This document shows, one piece after another, positions 26,563 through 35,418 of a DNA stretch of 64,000 bases. The notes under the pieces are model-generated. The model made no database searches. It saw nothing but the letters and a program-made list of their open reading frames with translations, and had not been told where the DNA came from. The translations under genes and the position numbers were made by a program. Within the stretch, counting starts at the first letter, position 1. Each line of letters opens with the position of its first letter. The DNA comes from Bacteroidetes bacterium HGW-Bacteroidetes-8 (GTDB lineage: Bacteria; Bacteroidota; Bacteroidia; Bacteroidales; UBA932), in contig PHCZ01000001.1 in NCBI GenBank assembly GCA_002840895.1, positions 414,278-478,277 on the forward strand, read 5' to 3'.

Positions 26563-28812
26563 CTATTTTTTATAATTGTCTGCACCTGTCTCAAGGAAAG
26601 TTATAAAGGCCTGGATATCCAGGTTATAACCTCTTGGAGTTGTAAGGTGTGCCTCTGTTGCAGGGTCAATAATGGCATAATAGGGTTGAGCATTTACACC
26701 ATATTTTGACATTGCAAGATTTGCATTTATTTTTCCTATACTTTTTAAAACTCTTCCACTTTCGGTAGTAATCCAATCCTTCTCCTGAGCATCTGTCTTA
26801 TCATCAGCATAGAGGGCAAGCAAGACGAAACGCTCTTTTAGAAGCTTCAATACTGCTGGATCTGACCACACTCTGGCCTCCATTTCACGACAGTTTACAC
26901 AGCCGTGTCCGGTAAAGTCTACAAATAGTGGTTTTCCAACTCTCTTAGCATACTCTATAGCTTCACTATATTCAAAGAATCCCTCCAAGCCGTGAGGCAG
27001 ATGTAAAAAATCGCTATATTTTGGCTTGAACCCCAGGTCGTTGCTAAAAGCAGATCCTGAACTCTCTCCTCCTGTCCCGGATACAGTGATAGATTTAATA
27101 TCGTTTAACTGTGCACTCTGGAAATCCTGACTGCTCATTGGAGGCATATATCCCGAGAGACCCTTTAGAGGTGCTCCCCACATTCCCGGTATCATATAGA
27201 CAACGAAAGAGAATGTAATGATTGAAAGAGCCAATCTTTTTACTGTTATGTGCTGCTCCGGAGTGTCGTGAGCAAATCTTAATTTACCTAACAGATAGAA
27301 GCCCATAAGGGTAAAGGTAACAATCCAGATAGCAAGATATATCTCTCTGTCCAGAAGACCCCAGTGGTATGTCTGGTCTGCAACGCTTAGGAATTTAAAG
27401 CCTAATGCAACCTCTATAAAACCTAAAACCACCTTCACAGAGTTGAGCCATCCCCCTGATTTTGGCAGGTCTTTTAGAAGAGATGGTGCAAATGCGAAGA
27501 TTGTGAAAGGGAGTGCAAATGCTGCCGAGAAGGCGAACATTGTTATGATTGGTTCCCAGATCTCTCCCTGGGTAGATTTTATTAAAATTGTTCCAACAAT
27601 AGGTCCTGTGCAGGAGAAAGATACTAATACAAGCGTTAAGGCCATAAAGAAGACCCCTATGTAACCACCTTTATCTGATTTGGAATCTGTCTTATTAACC
27701 AGCCAACTCGGCAGGACAATCTCAAATGCGCCAAAGAACGAGGCTGCAAAGATCATAAAGATTAGAAAGAATAGAACATTTGGAACCCAGTGTGTGGCAA
27801 GCCAGTTAAAAATATCTGCAGTTACAGCCTCTCCACCGGCAAAATATGTGATCAGGATTATCGCTGCTATAGGCAGGGTATACAAAAGAATGATTGAGGC
27901 TCCAAAGAATGAGGCCATTATCCTGCCATTTGAAGATTTTCTTTTTGCTGCCTTAGGGTCGTCAGAGTCACTATTCGCATTGGACTGGCTGTTCTTAAGG
28001 AAAAAAGATACAGTCATCGGAACCATAGGAAATACACACGGGGTAAGCAGTGCAACAAACCCCCAGATGATAGCCTCAATAATTACTCCCCATATAGATT
28101 TACGAGTTGATTCATCCCGGGGAGAGGATGCCAACTCTACTGAGGGGGAGAGCTGAGTCTCCTCATCTGTTGTTGCTGCCAGAGTATCTTTTACGGCTGG
28201 CTCCTGTATAGTAGCTGTCGGCTGTTGAGCAGTGGTCATCACTGAGTTTTTCTCAACTTCAACCGGTTTAGTTGTGCTTTGAGCCGCTGCAGGAGTATCT
28301 TTTGCTACTGCCGGAGTGGCTGCTGTTTTTTTGCCGGTACCTGGGAGCTTAATTTTAAACTCTTTATCTGTAGGAGGAAGGCACGACTGCTCGTCGCACG
28401 CCTGCCACTCAATAATTGCTAAAATTGAAACGGAATCTGCAGAGTTGACTCTTATCTTCTGAGCTACAATAACATTTTCCTCGCAAATACCTATCTCCAT
28501 CCCGAACATCTCGTCAAATTTCTTCTTTGCTTTAGTAAGGAGATATGGTTTACCAACAAGCTCGGCACCTTTAATGTTATCAAAGGTCAAGGTAGTTGGA
28601 GTAGGACCATCTACATAGGGCCCGAGGTCATATATGTGCCACTCGCTACGGCTCTCATCAATAGATCCAATAATTTGAATTTCATATAGATTACTCTCTA
28701 AAGTAACTATCTTGCTGCTCCAGACAATTGGTTGCGTAACCATCTGGGCAGAGAGCTCTGTCTTAAAAAATGTTAATGTTAGTAATAAGGTTAAAAAAAA
28801 CAATCTTTTCAT
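26563..28812 (-). CDS. DsbD-type thiol:disulfide interchange protein
   Basis: Passes electrons from cytoplasmic thioredoxin across the inner membrane to periplasmic thiol proteins. In order: signal peptide (1-22); an nDsbD-like domain with the cysteine pair in ACDEQSC; a linker rich in Ala, Pro, Thr and Gln (about 165-240); a membrane domain of about eight segments with both membrane cysteines (LLTPCVFPM and VSFSCTGPI); and a C-terminal thioredoxin domain with CVNC at 638-641. At 749 residues it is longer than E. coli DsbD because of the linker. It lies just upstream of a 20-kb region rich in TlpA-like thioredoxins, which would need such a reductant. Confidence 0.93.
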   Translation of the reverse strand: MKRLFFLTLLLTLTFFKTELSAQMVTQPIVWSSKIVTLESNLYEIQIIGSIDESRSEWHIYDLGPYVDGPTPTTLTFDNIKGAELVGKPYLLTKAKKKFDEMFGMEIGICEENVIVAQKIRVNSADSVSILAIIEWQACDEQSCLPPTDKEFKIKLPGTGKKTAATPAVAKDTPAAAQSTTKPVEVEKNSVMTTAQQPTATIQEPAVKDTLAATTDEETQLSPSVELASSPRDESTRKSIWGVIIEAIIWGFVALLTPCVFPMVPMTVSFFLKNSQSNANSDSDDPKAAKRKSSNGRIMASFFGASIILLYTLPIAAIILITYFAGGEAVTADIFNWLATHWVPNVLFFLIFMIFAASFFGAFEIVLPSWLVNKTDSKSDKGGYIGVFFMALTLVLVSFSCTGPIVGTILIKSTQGEIWEPIITMFAFSAAFALPFTIFAFAPSLLKDLPKSGGWLNSVKVVLGFIEVALGFKFLSVADQTYHWGLLDREIYLAIWIVTFTLMGFYLLGKLRFAHDTPEQHITVKRLALSIITFSFVVYMIPGMWGAPLKGLSGYMPPMSSQDFQSAQLNDIKSITVSGTGGESSGSAFSNDLGFKPKYSDFLHLPHGLEGFFEYSEAIEYAKRVGKPLFVDFTGHGCVNCREMEARVWSDPAVLKLLKERFVLLALYADDKTDAQEKDWITTESGRVLKSIGKINANLAMSKYGVNAQPYYAIIDPATEAHLTTPRGYNLDIQAFITFLETGADNYKK

Positions 28813-29074
28813 GATAAGAAGTACGTTTATGAATTAAATACAATTATAAGAGGCATTACCCTAAAAAAAGTTTAAAAAAGTTTGTTCGGGGCAATCTAAA
28901 CTGTAAAATTATTATAAAAAAGTAATTAATGAACAATATTTTATAACATTCTTTAGCAGTTTTGATTTCACACTCCGGTTTTAGACAACATAATTTATAA
29001 AAGGTTTAGGCACACAAATTCTTTTTTGTTTAATTACACCTTTTCAAAATCATTGGTAATTTTTTATGTTTTGC
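28813..29074. other. AT-rich intergenic stretch with no gene seen
   Basis: 262 bases between the dsbD-like gene and the first TlpA-like gene, both on the minus strand. I see no open frame of note, no strong hairpin and no consensus promoter. Confidence 0.6.
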
Positions 29075-30463
29075 CTACTTAAGGCTTTTAAGGATCTCTT
29101 CTGTTTGTGATTGCGAAGGTCTTGGTGCAAAGGGATCTATAAAGGTAAAATCCTTACCGATTAGAATAAATCTTGGGATGAAGGCAATTTTATACTGACT
29201 CAGGTAGCTGTTGCTTACGTGAAGCGATATATTTTCGTGTTTGTGCTCTTTAAGATATTGTATCCACTTATCTTTGTCCTGATCTGTTGATATTGATATA
29301 AATACTACATCTTCTCTATCCCGGAATTTCTGGTATAGCTCCATAAAGAATGGGTACTCTTTTATACAGGGACCGCACCAGGTAGCCCAAAAATCAAGAT
29401 AGATATATTTACCTTTAAACTGACTGAGTTTTACTGGGTTATTGTTTATGTCATAACCTGTAAAATCAAATGCAGGAGAGCCTTTTTTAATTATTGAGTA
29501 CTCATTTATGCTATCATCGATTAATTCTTTGTAAAGCTGAGTTGAGATGCTACTTTTTGCCTGATTCAACTCTGCAAGAACATCTTCTGCCTTTCTATCC
29601 GAAGGGTAGGAGGTAAAACAGGAGGCATACTTTTGAATTAGCTGAGAAACAAAATTGTAATCTTCAATGCGATCTATTTTTTTATATGCCGGTAGTAGTG
29701 AACCACTCGCGTCGGTTACCCATACAACAATTTTTCTAAACTCAGGTAAAACTATATTACCCTCTACTGCTAAATCTTTACCATACTCCATTAACATATC
29801 TCTGAAAAACTCTATGTGCTCACCTCTAAGCTTGGCAAATAGATCTCTATCTTTTACAACATCAAAGTTTTCTATGAATTTTCTTGAATAACCGGCAGTA
29901 TAGAGCATTATGCTCATTACCACATTTGATTTTATTCTAGCTACCTCTCTCTCCTTGAAAACATCAGGAACAGTTTTTAACTGCCCGATTGCCCTCATAC
30001 TGCTATTTACCTGAGGCAGCATAACAGAGTTTGTAAACTCCGATAGATCCTTCTTTACAAACTCATAATTTTTACCCAGATAACCAATATCAACCTGTGA
30101 AAACTCAGGAATTGTTTTCAAATAGTAACACGCCTCACTCGAACTCCCTTTAAAAGTGGAGTTGTTCCTATTAATGCAATCAATTTCTACCGAAAGTTTA
30201 TCACCGGGCATTAGAAAAATTGTATTGGCTCCAAGTTTAAAGTATTCCGGCTCTTGTAGATCAATTTCTAAGACAAATTCATTATTGGAGTTGAGTTCAA
30301 TATAGAAATTTTTAGGTACTCTCATTCCGGCTTTGTCAGATACATCTATCAAAATTGCTTTATCGCCGGAAAAGCCTTTCAAAATTCCTTTGACTATAGT
30401 CTCTTTTGCCTCTGCGGGCTTTAAGAGTAGAGTTAAAAATATTATAGTGATAAACTTTTTCAT
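29075..30463 (-). CDS. TlpA-like thiol-disulfide oxidoreductase
   Basis: A 462-residue exported protein. A signal peptide (1-19) is followed by a roughly 300-residue N-terminal region of the DUF4369-type layout (GILKGFSGDKAILIDVSD) and a C-terminal thioredoxin fold with the active site CGPC at 363-366 (FWATWCGPC) and cis-Pro430 (FIPRF). The WATWCGPC form is the standard reducing TlpA/ResA motif. It lies 133 bases downstream of the module A thioredoxins, behind a possible terminator, so it may be a separate unit. Confidence 0.85.
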   Translation of the reverse strand: MKKFITIIFLTLLLKPAEAKETIVKGILKGFSGDKAILIDVSDKAGMRVPKNFYIELNSNNEFVLEIDLQEPEYFKLGANTIFLMPGDKLSVEIDCINRNNSTFKGSSSEACYYLKTIPEFSQVDIGYLGKNYEFVKKDLSEFTNSVMLPQVNSSMRAIGQLKTVPDVFKEREVARIKSNVVMSIMLYTAGYSRKFIENFDVVKDRDLFAKLRGEHIEFFRDMLMEYGKDLAVEGNIVLPEFRKIVVWVTDASGSLLPAYKKIDRIEDYNFVSQLIQKYASCFTSYPSDRKAEDVLAELNQAKSSISTQLYKELIDDSINEYSIIKKGSPAFDFTGYDINNNPVKLSQFKGKYIYLDFWATWCGPCIKEYPFFMELYQKFRDREDVVFISISTDQDKDKWIQYLKEHKHENISLHVSNSYLSQYKIAFIPRFILIGKDFTFIDPFAPRPSQSQTEEILKSLK

Positions 30464-30487
30464 ATCAGCACATCTATTAATTATTTA

Positions 30488-30574
30488 TAAAAAAAGGGAG
30501 CCATACAGAGGCAAATTCATATCGTTTTCATTCTGTTCCCATTAACCCAAACACAATTATCCGTAAGCTCCCTT
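30488..30574 (-). terminator. Long-loop terminator or structured RNA after module A
   Basis: On the minus strand AAGGGAGC pairs with GCTCCCTT across a loop of about 65 bases and is followed by TTTTTTTATAA. The basal stem plus T tract looks like a terminator for module A; the long loop could hold a further structure or a small RNA. Confidence 0.5.
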
Positions 30575-30596
30575 ATTATTGACCGGTTTAAACCGT

Positions 30597-31691
30597 CTAT
30601 TTGATATACTTATTCAAAAATCTTCTAAGCCCGGCAGCTTCACAGTAACCCACCTTCATCTTCATACCTCTACCCTGAGGATCAATTAGAAAGAGTGTAG
30701 GATAGCCTGTTACTCCAAAATATTCAGGTAAAGTTGTTTTTGTCTTATCATTGACCTGGGTCCACACCATTTTATCGTCAGCGATAACTTTAAGCATTCT
30801 CTCTCTGTCTGACTCTTTATCTACAGAGATACTTATTATCTCCAAACCTCTATTTTTGTATTCGTTATAAATAATCCCAAGATTTGGAGCAAGTTTCCTG
30901 CACCAGTGACAATCTACATACCAAAAATCCAAAAGAACCCATTTCCCTTTGAAATCCGAGAGTGAGACCATCTTTCCGTCAGGTGCGGGTAGTGTGAAAT
31001 CTTTGATCTTAGCTCCATCGGTACATCTGCTCATTGCTTCGTAGTGTTTTTTGAGATTTTCATAGTTATTTGTATAACTGAATCTTTCAAACATTTTTAT
31101 AAACGGCTCTATTGCTTTTGCCCCCTCATAACGAGCTATACGTGGTAATATTACCATTGAGGCAAAGCTGTTATTACTTCTAAGAAGTTTAAGAGTCAAG
31201 TCTCTCTCTGCCTCCTTGGCATCTTCATTTTTATTCCAAAGTTTCTCCAACTCCTCCTGAGAAGCTTTATTGTTGTATGCTCTTTGCCAATCATAAAATG
31301 TAGTCGCAGACTCTTCGGAGTATTTTTTCAGTTGGCTTGTCAGTAACTCATAGTTTACATTTTCATTTGTCCCTCCAACTGTTGCCATCCGGGTATTAAA
31401 TGCTACTGTTATTACCCCTGGCTCAAGAATTACCGTATTACCTCTTCTTGAATTACCCTCAATAACACTTATTGAAGCAGCCCTTGGATAGGTACCCTCT
31501 TTTAACTCTCCACTTATTTCGAAAGCTCCGTCAGTTATTACAATCTTCTCGCTCTTAGTCCCCCAGTCGTTATACTCCAGTTCTAAATTAAGTGCTTTAT
31601 TGACAGTACCTTTAATTAAATATGATTTTGTCTGACTAAATGCATTTGTGCACAAAGCACATAAAATTAACAGAATAGCTATTTTTTTCAT
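30597..31691 (-). CDS. TlpA-like thioredoxin-fold protein (CHWC), DUF4369-type
   Basis: A 364-residue exported protein with a signal peptide (1-19), an N-terminal beta-rich DUF4369-like domain (SYLIKGTVNKALNLELEY), a helical linker and a C-terminal thioredoxin fold. The active site reads CHWC at 261-264 in FWYVDCHWC, unlike the WCxPC of most TlpA proteins; the change should alter the redox potential. A cis-Pro is at about 331 (GYPTLF). It is the last gene of module A, 19 bases after its paralogue. Confidence 0.83.
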   Translation of the reverse strand: MKKIAILLILCALCTNAFSQTKSYLIKGTVNKALNLELEYNDWGTKSEKIVITDGAFEISGELKEGTYPRAASISVIEGNSRRGNTVILEPGVITVAFNTRMATVGGTNENVNYELLTSQLKKYSEESATTFYDWQRAYNNKASQEELEKLWNKNEDAKEAERDLTLKLLRSNNSFASMVILPRIARYEGAKAIEPFIKMFERFSYTNNYENLKKHYEAMSRCTDGAKIKDFTLPAPDGKMVSLSDFKGKWVLLDFWYVDCHWCRKLAPNLGIIYNEYKNRGLEIISISVDKESDRERMLKVIADDKMVWTQVNDKTKTTLPEYFGVTGYPTLFLIDPQGRGMKMKVGYCEAAGLRRFLNKYIK

Positions 31692-31710
31692 ATTTTTAAT
31701 TTTTAAATGA

Positions 31711-32787
31711 TTAATTAATATTTAAGAGCTTCTTAACCGTTTCGGTTTCATCCGCCAAGCCCCCGGCGCCAAAGTAATGTATTACACCTTTTTTATCCAG
31801 TACAAACGATTTGGGAATACCGGGAATACCAAACTGTCTCCCTGTTTTGTTCTCTTTGTCGATAACATTAATCCAGATCCCTGATCCATCTTTCTCCATT
31901 GCTTTTATCCAGGGTTCTACTGTTTTATCACTTGAGATCCCGATAATTTCCAGTCCAGAGTCCTTAAATTTTGAATAAATTTCCTTAAGATGAGGGACTT
32001 TTGCTCTGCAGGCGTGGCACCAGGATGCCCAGAAATCCAGAATAATGGCCTCACCCTTAAAGTTTTTTAGAAATTCATTTAAGGTGAACCTGTTGCCATC
32101 AATATCAACTGCTTCAAAATCCGGCAATCTCATTCCAAGATCTGTTTTTGACTGAGGAATATAGATACTCTCTATTCTTTTATAATGCTCATCTGCAACA
32201 AAACGTTTATGGTTATCAAGCCAGATTTTCATCTCACTTGGTGTTGCGGTGCTTCTTAGTACATAAGCAATATATAACCCCACCCCTAGGGTATCTGTTT
32301 CCAAAAAATGCTTAACTCTCTTCTCTCTAGCTATGTGACGCTCTATCAGCAGATCATAATAGTACTTTTTGTCTCCTTCCGTTTTTGCACTGTCTCTTAA
32401 TTTGCTCGCCTCCATTATTCCGGCAAATGCCTTACCACCCCAAAGAGAGTCGTATATCAAAGCAAAATTATCATTATCTATTGACCCTCTCACTGAGCCG
32501 TTTTTAACTTTATGAACTCTCCCGCGTTCCATAACAAACGGAGAGCCATAATTGCCTCTTAGATAGATTTTTGCTAGTAGAACATCACCTATGGAATCAT
32601 TTTTATAAACAACATCTCCATCGGAGATTATTAACTGGTATCTTGGAGATCTATACTCCGGGCCAAACTGCAGAGTGGCAGTATCACCGCGTCTATATCC
32701 TTCAAATGTGAATATAAAATTCTGACAAACAGCTTCTTCACAGGTCAAAGCAAGTGCTAAACCTATTAATAATAGACTCTTTTTCAT
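31711..32787 (-). CDS. TlpA-like thioredoxin-fold protein (CHAC)
   Basis: A 358-residue exported protein with a signal peptide ending near CEEAVCQ (1-21). An N-terminal domain of the DUF4369 kind precedes a thioredoxin domain with active site CHAC at 257-260 (FWASWCHAC) and GIPK as the cis-Pro motif. It lies between the FISUMP-domain lipoprotein (26 bases upstream) and the CHWC protein, all in the same direction and presumably co-transcribed with susCD of module A. Confidence 0.83.
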   Translation of the reverse strand: MKKSLLLIGLALALTCEEAVCQNFIFTFEGYRRGDTATLQFGPEYRSPRYQLIISDGDVVYKNDSIGDVLLAKIYLRGNYGSPFVMERGRVHKVKNGSVRGSIDNDNFALIYDSLWGGKAFAGIMEASKLRDSAKTEGDKKYYYDLLIERHIAREKRVKHFLETDTLGVGLYIAYVLRSTATPSEMKIWLDNHKRFVADEHYKRIESIYIPQSKTDLGMRLPDFEAVDIDGNRFTLNEFLKNFKGEAIILDFWASWCHACRAKVPHLKEIYSKFKDSGLEIIGISSDKTVEPWIKAMEKDGSGIWINVIDKENKTGRQFGIPGIPKSFVLDKKGVIHYFGAGGLADETETVKKLLNIN

Positions 32788-32813
32788 CGTATTTTAAATG
32801 AACTTGATAATTA

Positions 32814-33857
32814 TTAAATATCCTTAATACATCTGACGCTATATCCGGTTTTTTTGTCGGTTGATGCTCGTGTTGCTATCTTGTCGGAATAGGGGAGCCA
32901 GTTGTAATAGGCAGTTGAACTGGTTGGACTTACAGATGTAGATGTCCAGAAGTAACAGGAGTTAAATAGGTGATACACATAGATTCCGTTGCTGGGGCGA
33001 AAATCTCCCGGCATTGCAGTGAATCCAAACTCATTAGTTCCGAAAACATTTGCACCATACCAGTGAGTTGAACCGCTTTGCTTTAGCTTTCCTCCGGCAA
33101 CAGTTCTGCCACCAGCGTAGTCCATAAGTGCAGTCCACTCAACATCTGTAGGTATATGCCAGCCTACGGGGCAGAGCCCCTTAGCATCGTTAACACTATG
33201 CCAGTTGTATAATCTACCATAAGTGTCGCCATTTTTAACTACATTATTAAGGTTACAGTATGCAGCAGTAGTTAGAAGCCCCCACTGGGAATCGTCAGAT
33301 ACATTAGGGATATTTGTTCCATCCCTGAATTTTGTTGTTCTCAGGTTTTCTACCATCCAGATTCTTGTCCCAATTACAACAGTCTGATATAAGTTTCCGG
33401 AGGCGTCAGATACTAAACCTCCTATACCGGGAGGGAAGGGGCGGGTAACAAAATTCTTAGAGGTAACTCCACCATAACCTGTTCCTGCGCTATTGGTTGC
33501 ATATGCTCGAAAAAAGTAGGTAGTTCCAGGTAACAGACCAGTTATTTTTGAAACAAATTTTCCCGCTCCGGAACCTTCATTGGTTTTTGTAGTCAAGTCA
33601 ATAGTAGGAAGAGGAGTCGTACCCCAAACAACTCCTTTAGCAGTAACCTCTCCACCACCATCATCTGTCACCTCACCTCCACAATCTGCCATTGTCACTA
33701 AGACATTGGCGGGATCCATAGAGCTAACCAAAGGGATAACAGGAGTAACCTCTCCTGCAGGTATTTCATCTTTTTCGCAGCCGGATAGTAAAAGAGTCAG
33801 GACTCCGGTAAAAACTGCCAAAGGGTAAAAAACACAGTTATATAATATTCTTTTCAT
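32814..33857 (-). CDS. FISUMP-domain lipoprotein
   Basis: A 347-residue lipoprotein (lipobox LLLSGC). After the signal comes a fibronectin-III-like domain of about 95 residues (VSSMDPANVLVTMADCGGEV ... TTYFFRAYATNSAGTGYG), then the domain first named for Fibrobacter succinogenes major paralogues: NLYQTVVIGTRIWMVENLRTTKFRDGTNIP, AYCNL, YGRLYNW, GLCPVGWHIPTDVEWTAL and a C-terminal YSVRCIKD. These proteins are surface-exposed; the function is unknown. Here it lies inside the susCD module A, just after susD, and could be a surface accessory lipoprotein. Confidence 0.85.
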   Translation of the reverse strand: MKRILYNCVFYPLAVFTGVLTLLLSGCEKDEIPAGEVTPVIPLVSSMDPANVLVTMADCGGEVTDDGGGEVTAKGVVWGTTPLPTIDLTTKTNEGSGAGKFVSKITGLLPGTTYFFRAYATNSAGTGYGGVTSKNFVTRPFPPGIGGLVSDASGNLYQTVVIGTRIWMVENLRTTKFRDGTNIPNVSDDSQWGLLTTAAYCNLNNVVKNGDTYGRLYNWHSVNDAKGLCPVGWHIPTDVEWTALMDYAGGRTVAGGKLKQSGSTHWYGANVFGTNEFGFTAMPGDFRPSNGIYVYHLFNSCYFWTSTSVSPTSSTAYYNWLPYSDKIATRASTDKKTGYSVRCIKDI

Positions 33858-33920
33858 AACAATTTGTATTTAGATCATTATAATTTTAATAAATATCGAG
33901 CATAGGCACGATAAATTACA

Positions 33921-35399
33921 TCAATTATACCCTTCATTTTGAATAATTTCGGGGCTCTGGTTTATATACTTCTTACCAATAGGCATTACCCAATGAACGT
34001 CACCGGGAGGAAGCATATCGTTAGTGAAGTTTCTCTTTATTGTGATGTTGGCATTCTCAATAGCATTGAGCCTTTTCAGATCAAACCATCTTAACCCATT
34101 TCCCCATAACTCTCTTCTTCTTTCGTTAAGAATCAACTGAATTACCTGCTCTTTGTTATAATTGGCGGCAATGTAGTCTGTATGAGTTCCTGTGATATAT
34201 CTGTTTACTCTCAAATAGTTTAGATCTGCTATTGCCGAAGCGAGGTTAGCTGCTCCTCCGACTCTGGCTAGAGACTCAGCTCTTGTTAACAGCATTTCAG
34301 GCACAGTGACTCCTACTATTGGATAGTACTGAGTTGCCCATCTGCGGGTAATTTCACCATAAGTGTAACTGGTGCCGCTTAGGGTGCCGAATTTAACGAA
34401 GAACCTTAGATCATTCACTACATCAAATAGATTATTGACCGTTTGTGCATCACTTAACATATATGAGTAGTGGTAAGTGCCGCTAACCATACAGCTCTCT
34501 TTCTGGCATAAAAGTTCTTTGTCGAACCAGGCATTCGCAACAAGTGCAACATTAAAAAAGTTATATTTAGCGTCTCCTACCGTACGAACAAGCACTGTGT
34601 TAAAGTCATATAAAAAATTAGTGAGTGCCAGCCCAAGATTGGCTTTCTCTAAAGCTTTTGCATAATTTCCTTGATATAGATATACTCGGGCGAGTAGTGC
34701 ATATCCGGATGCTCTGTTTGGCCTGTGGTTGAATTGTTGGCTTGTGGGCAGGTTTGGAGTCGCTGTCTCAAGGTCATCTATTATTGCATCGTATACCTCT
34801 TTTACTGTGGCTCTGGTAAGAGGGGCTGTGAGAGAGAGGTCTAGTCTTAACGGAATACCGGGATCTTTATCTGCATTCGCTGATGTGTAGTGCTTTGCAT
34901 AGATGTTGACCAACGCAAGATGGCAAAAAGCTCTGTGAAACTTAGCCTCAGCTACAAGAGCATTTTTTGCACTCTCAGATCCTGATACCTTTGGAACTCC
35001 ATCTATGGCTGTATTTGCGATGTAGATCTGACCATACATAGAGAGCCAATCCGGGTCTTCCTGCTCTTCTGTATATATTGCCCCCTCTTTTGCCCAACGG
35101 AAGAGATCACCTCTGTCGTTAAGAGGCACTCCCGCTACACTAAGAATACTCTTATATGTTGTTGAGTCTGCTACCTGATAGTCATCAGTGAGAAAATTTG
35201 CTATCCCGTAAGTGTTATATATTGTACTTTGAAGTCCAACGCTGTTTTTATTGCCTACGAAATCCAGTATTTTTCTGTAATCATCTATTGATGATGGTAT
35301 CATTTGCCCCTTTGGTTTTATGTCCAAATAGTCATTACAACCAGTTATAATGAAGAGAAGAGCAAATAGTAACCAATGAAATATATTTCTTGTTTTCAT
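33921..35399 (-). CDS. SusD/RagB-family lipoprotein, module A
   Basis: Outer-membrane lipoprotein of 492 residues that caps the SusC channel and binds the ligand. Lipobox ITGC with the typical NDYLDIKPKGQ start of RagB proteins; TPR-like helical repeats follow (AKFHRAFCHLALVNIYAKHY, GYALLARVYLYQGNYAKAL). The C-terminal ERRRELWGNGLRWFDLKRL is a SusD hallmark. It starts 19 bases after the susC stop. Ligand unknown. Confidence 0.93.
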   Translation of the reverse strand: MKTRNIFHWLLFALLFIITGCNDYLDIKPKGQMIPSSIDDYRKILDFVGNKNSVGLQSTIYNTYGIANFLTDDYQVADSTTYKSILSVAGVPLNDRGDLFRWAKEGAIYTEEQEDPDWLSMYGQIYIANTAIDGVPKVSGSESAKNALVAEAKFHRAFCHLALVNIYAKHYTSANADKDPGIPLRLDLSLTAPLTRATVKEVYDAIIDDLETATPNLPTSQQFNHRPNRASGYALLARVYLYQGNYAKALEKANLGLALTNFLYDFNTVLVRTVGDAKYNFFNVALVANAWFDKELLCQKESCMVSGTYHYSYMLSDAQTVNNLFDVVNDLRFFVKFGTLSGTSYTYGEITRRWATQYYPIVGVTVPEMLLTRAESLARVGGAANLASAIADLNYLRVNRYITGTHTDYIAANYNKEQVIQLILNERRRELWGNGLRWFDLKRLNAIENANITIKRNFTNDMLPPGDVHWVMPIGKKYINQSPEIIQNEGYN

Positions 35400-35418
35400 A
35401 TCATTAATCTGCTATAGG

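Noticed and set aside
27680-28156. 158-residue plus-strand frame inside the dsbD-like gene
   Set aside because: Antisense shadow of a membrane domain; composition is what the complement of such a gene would give.
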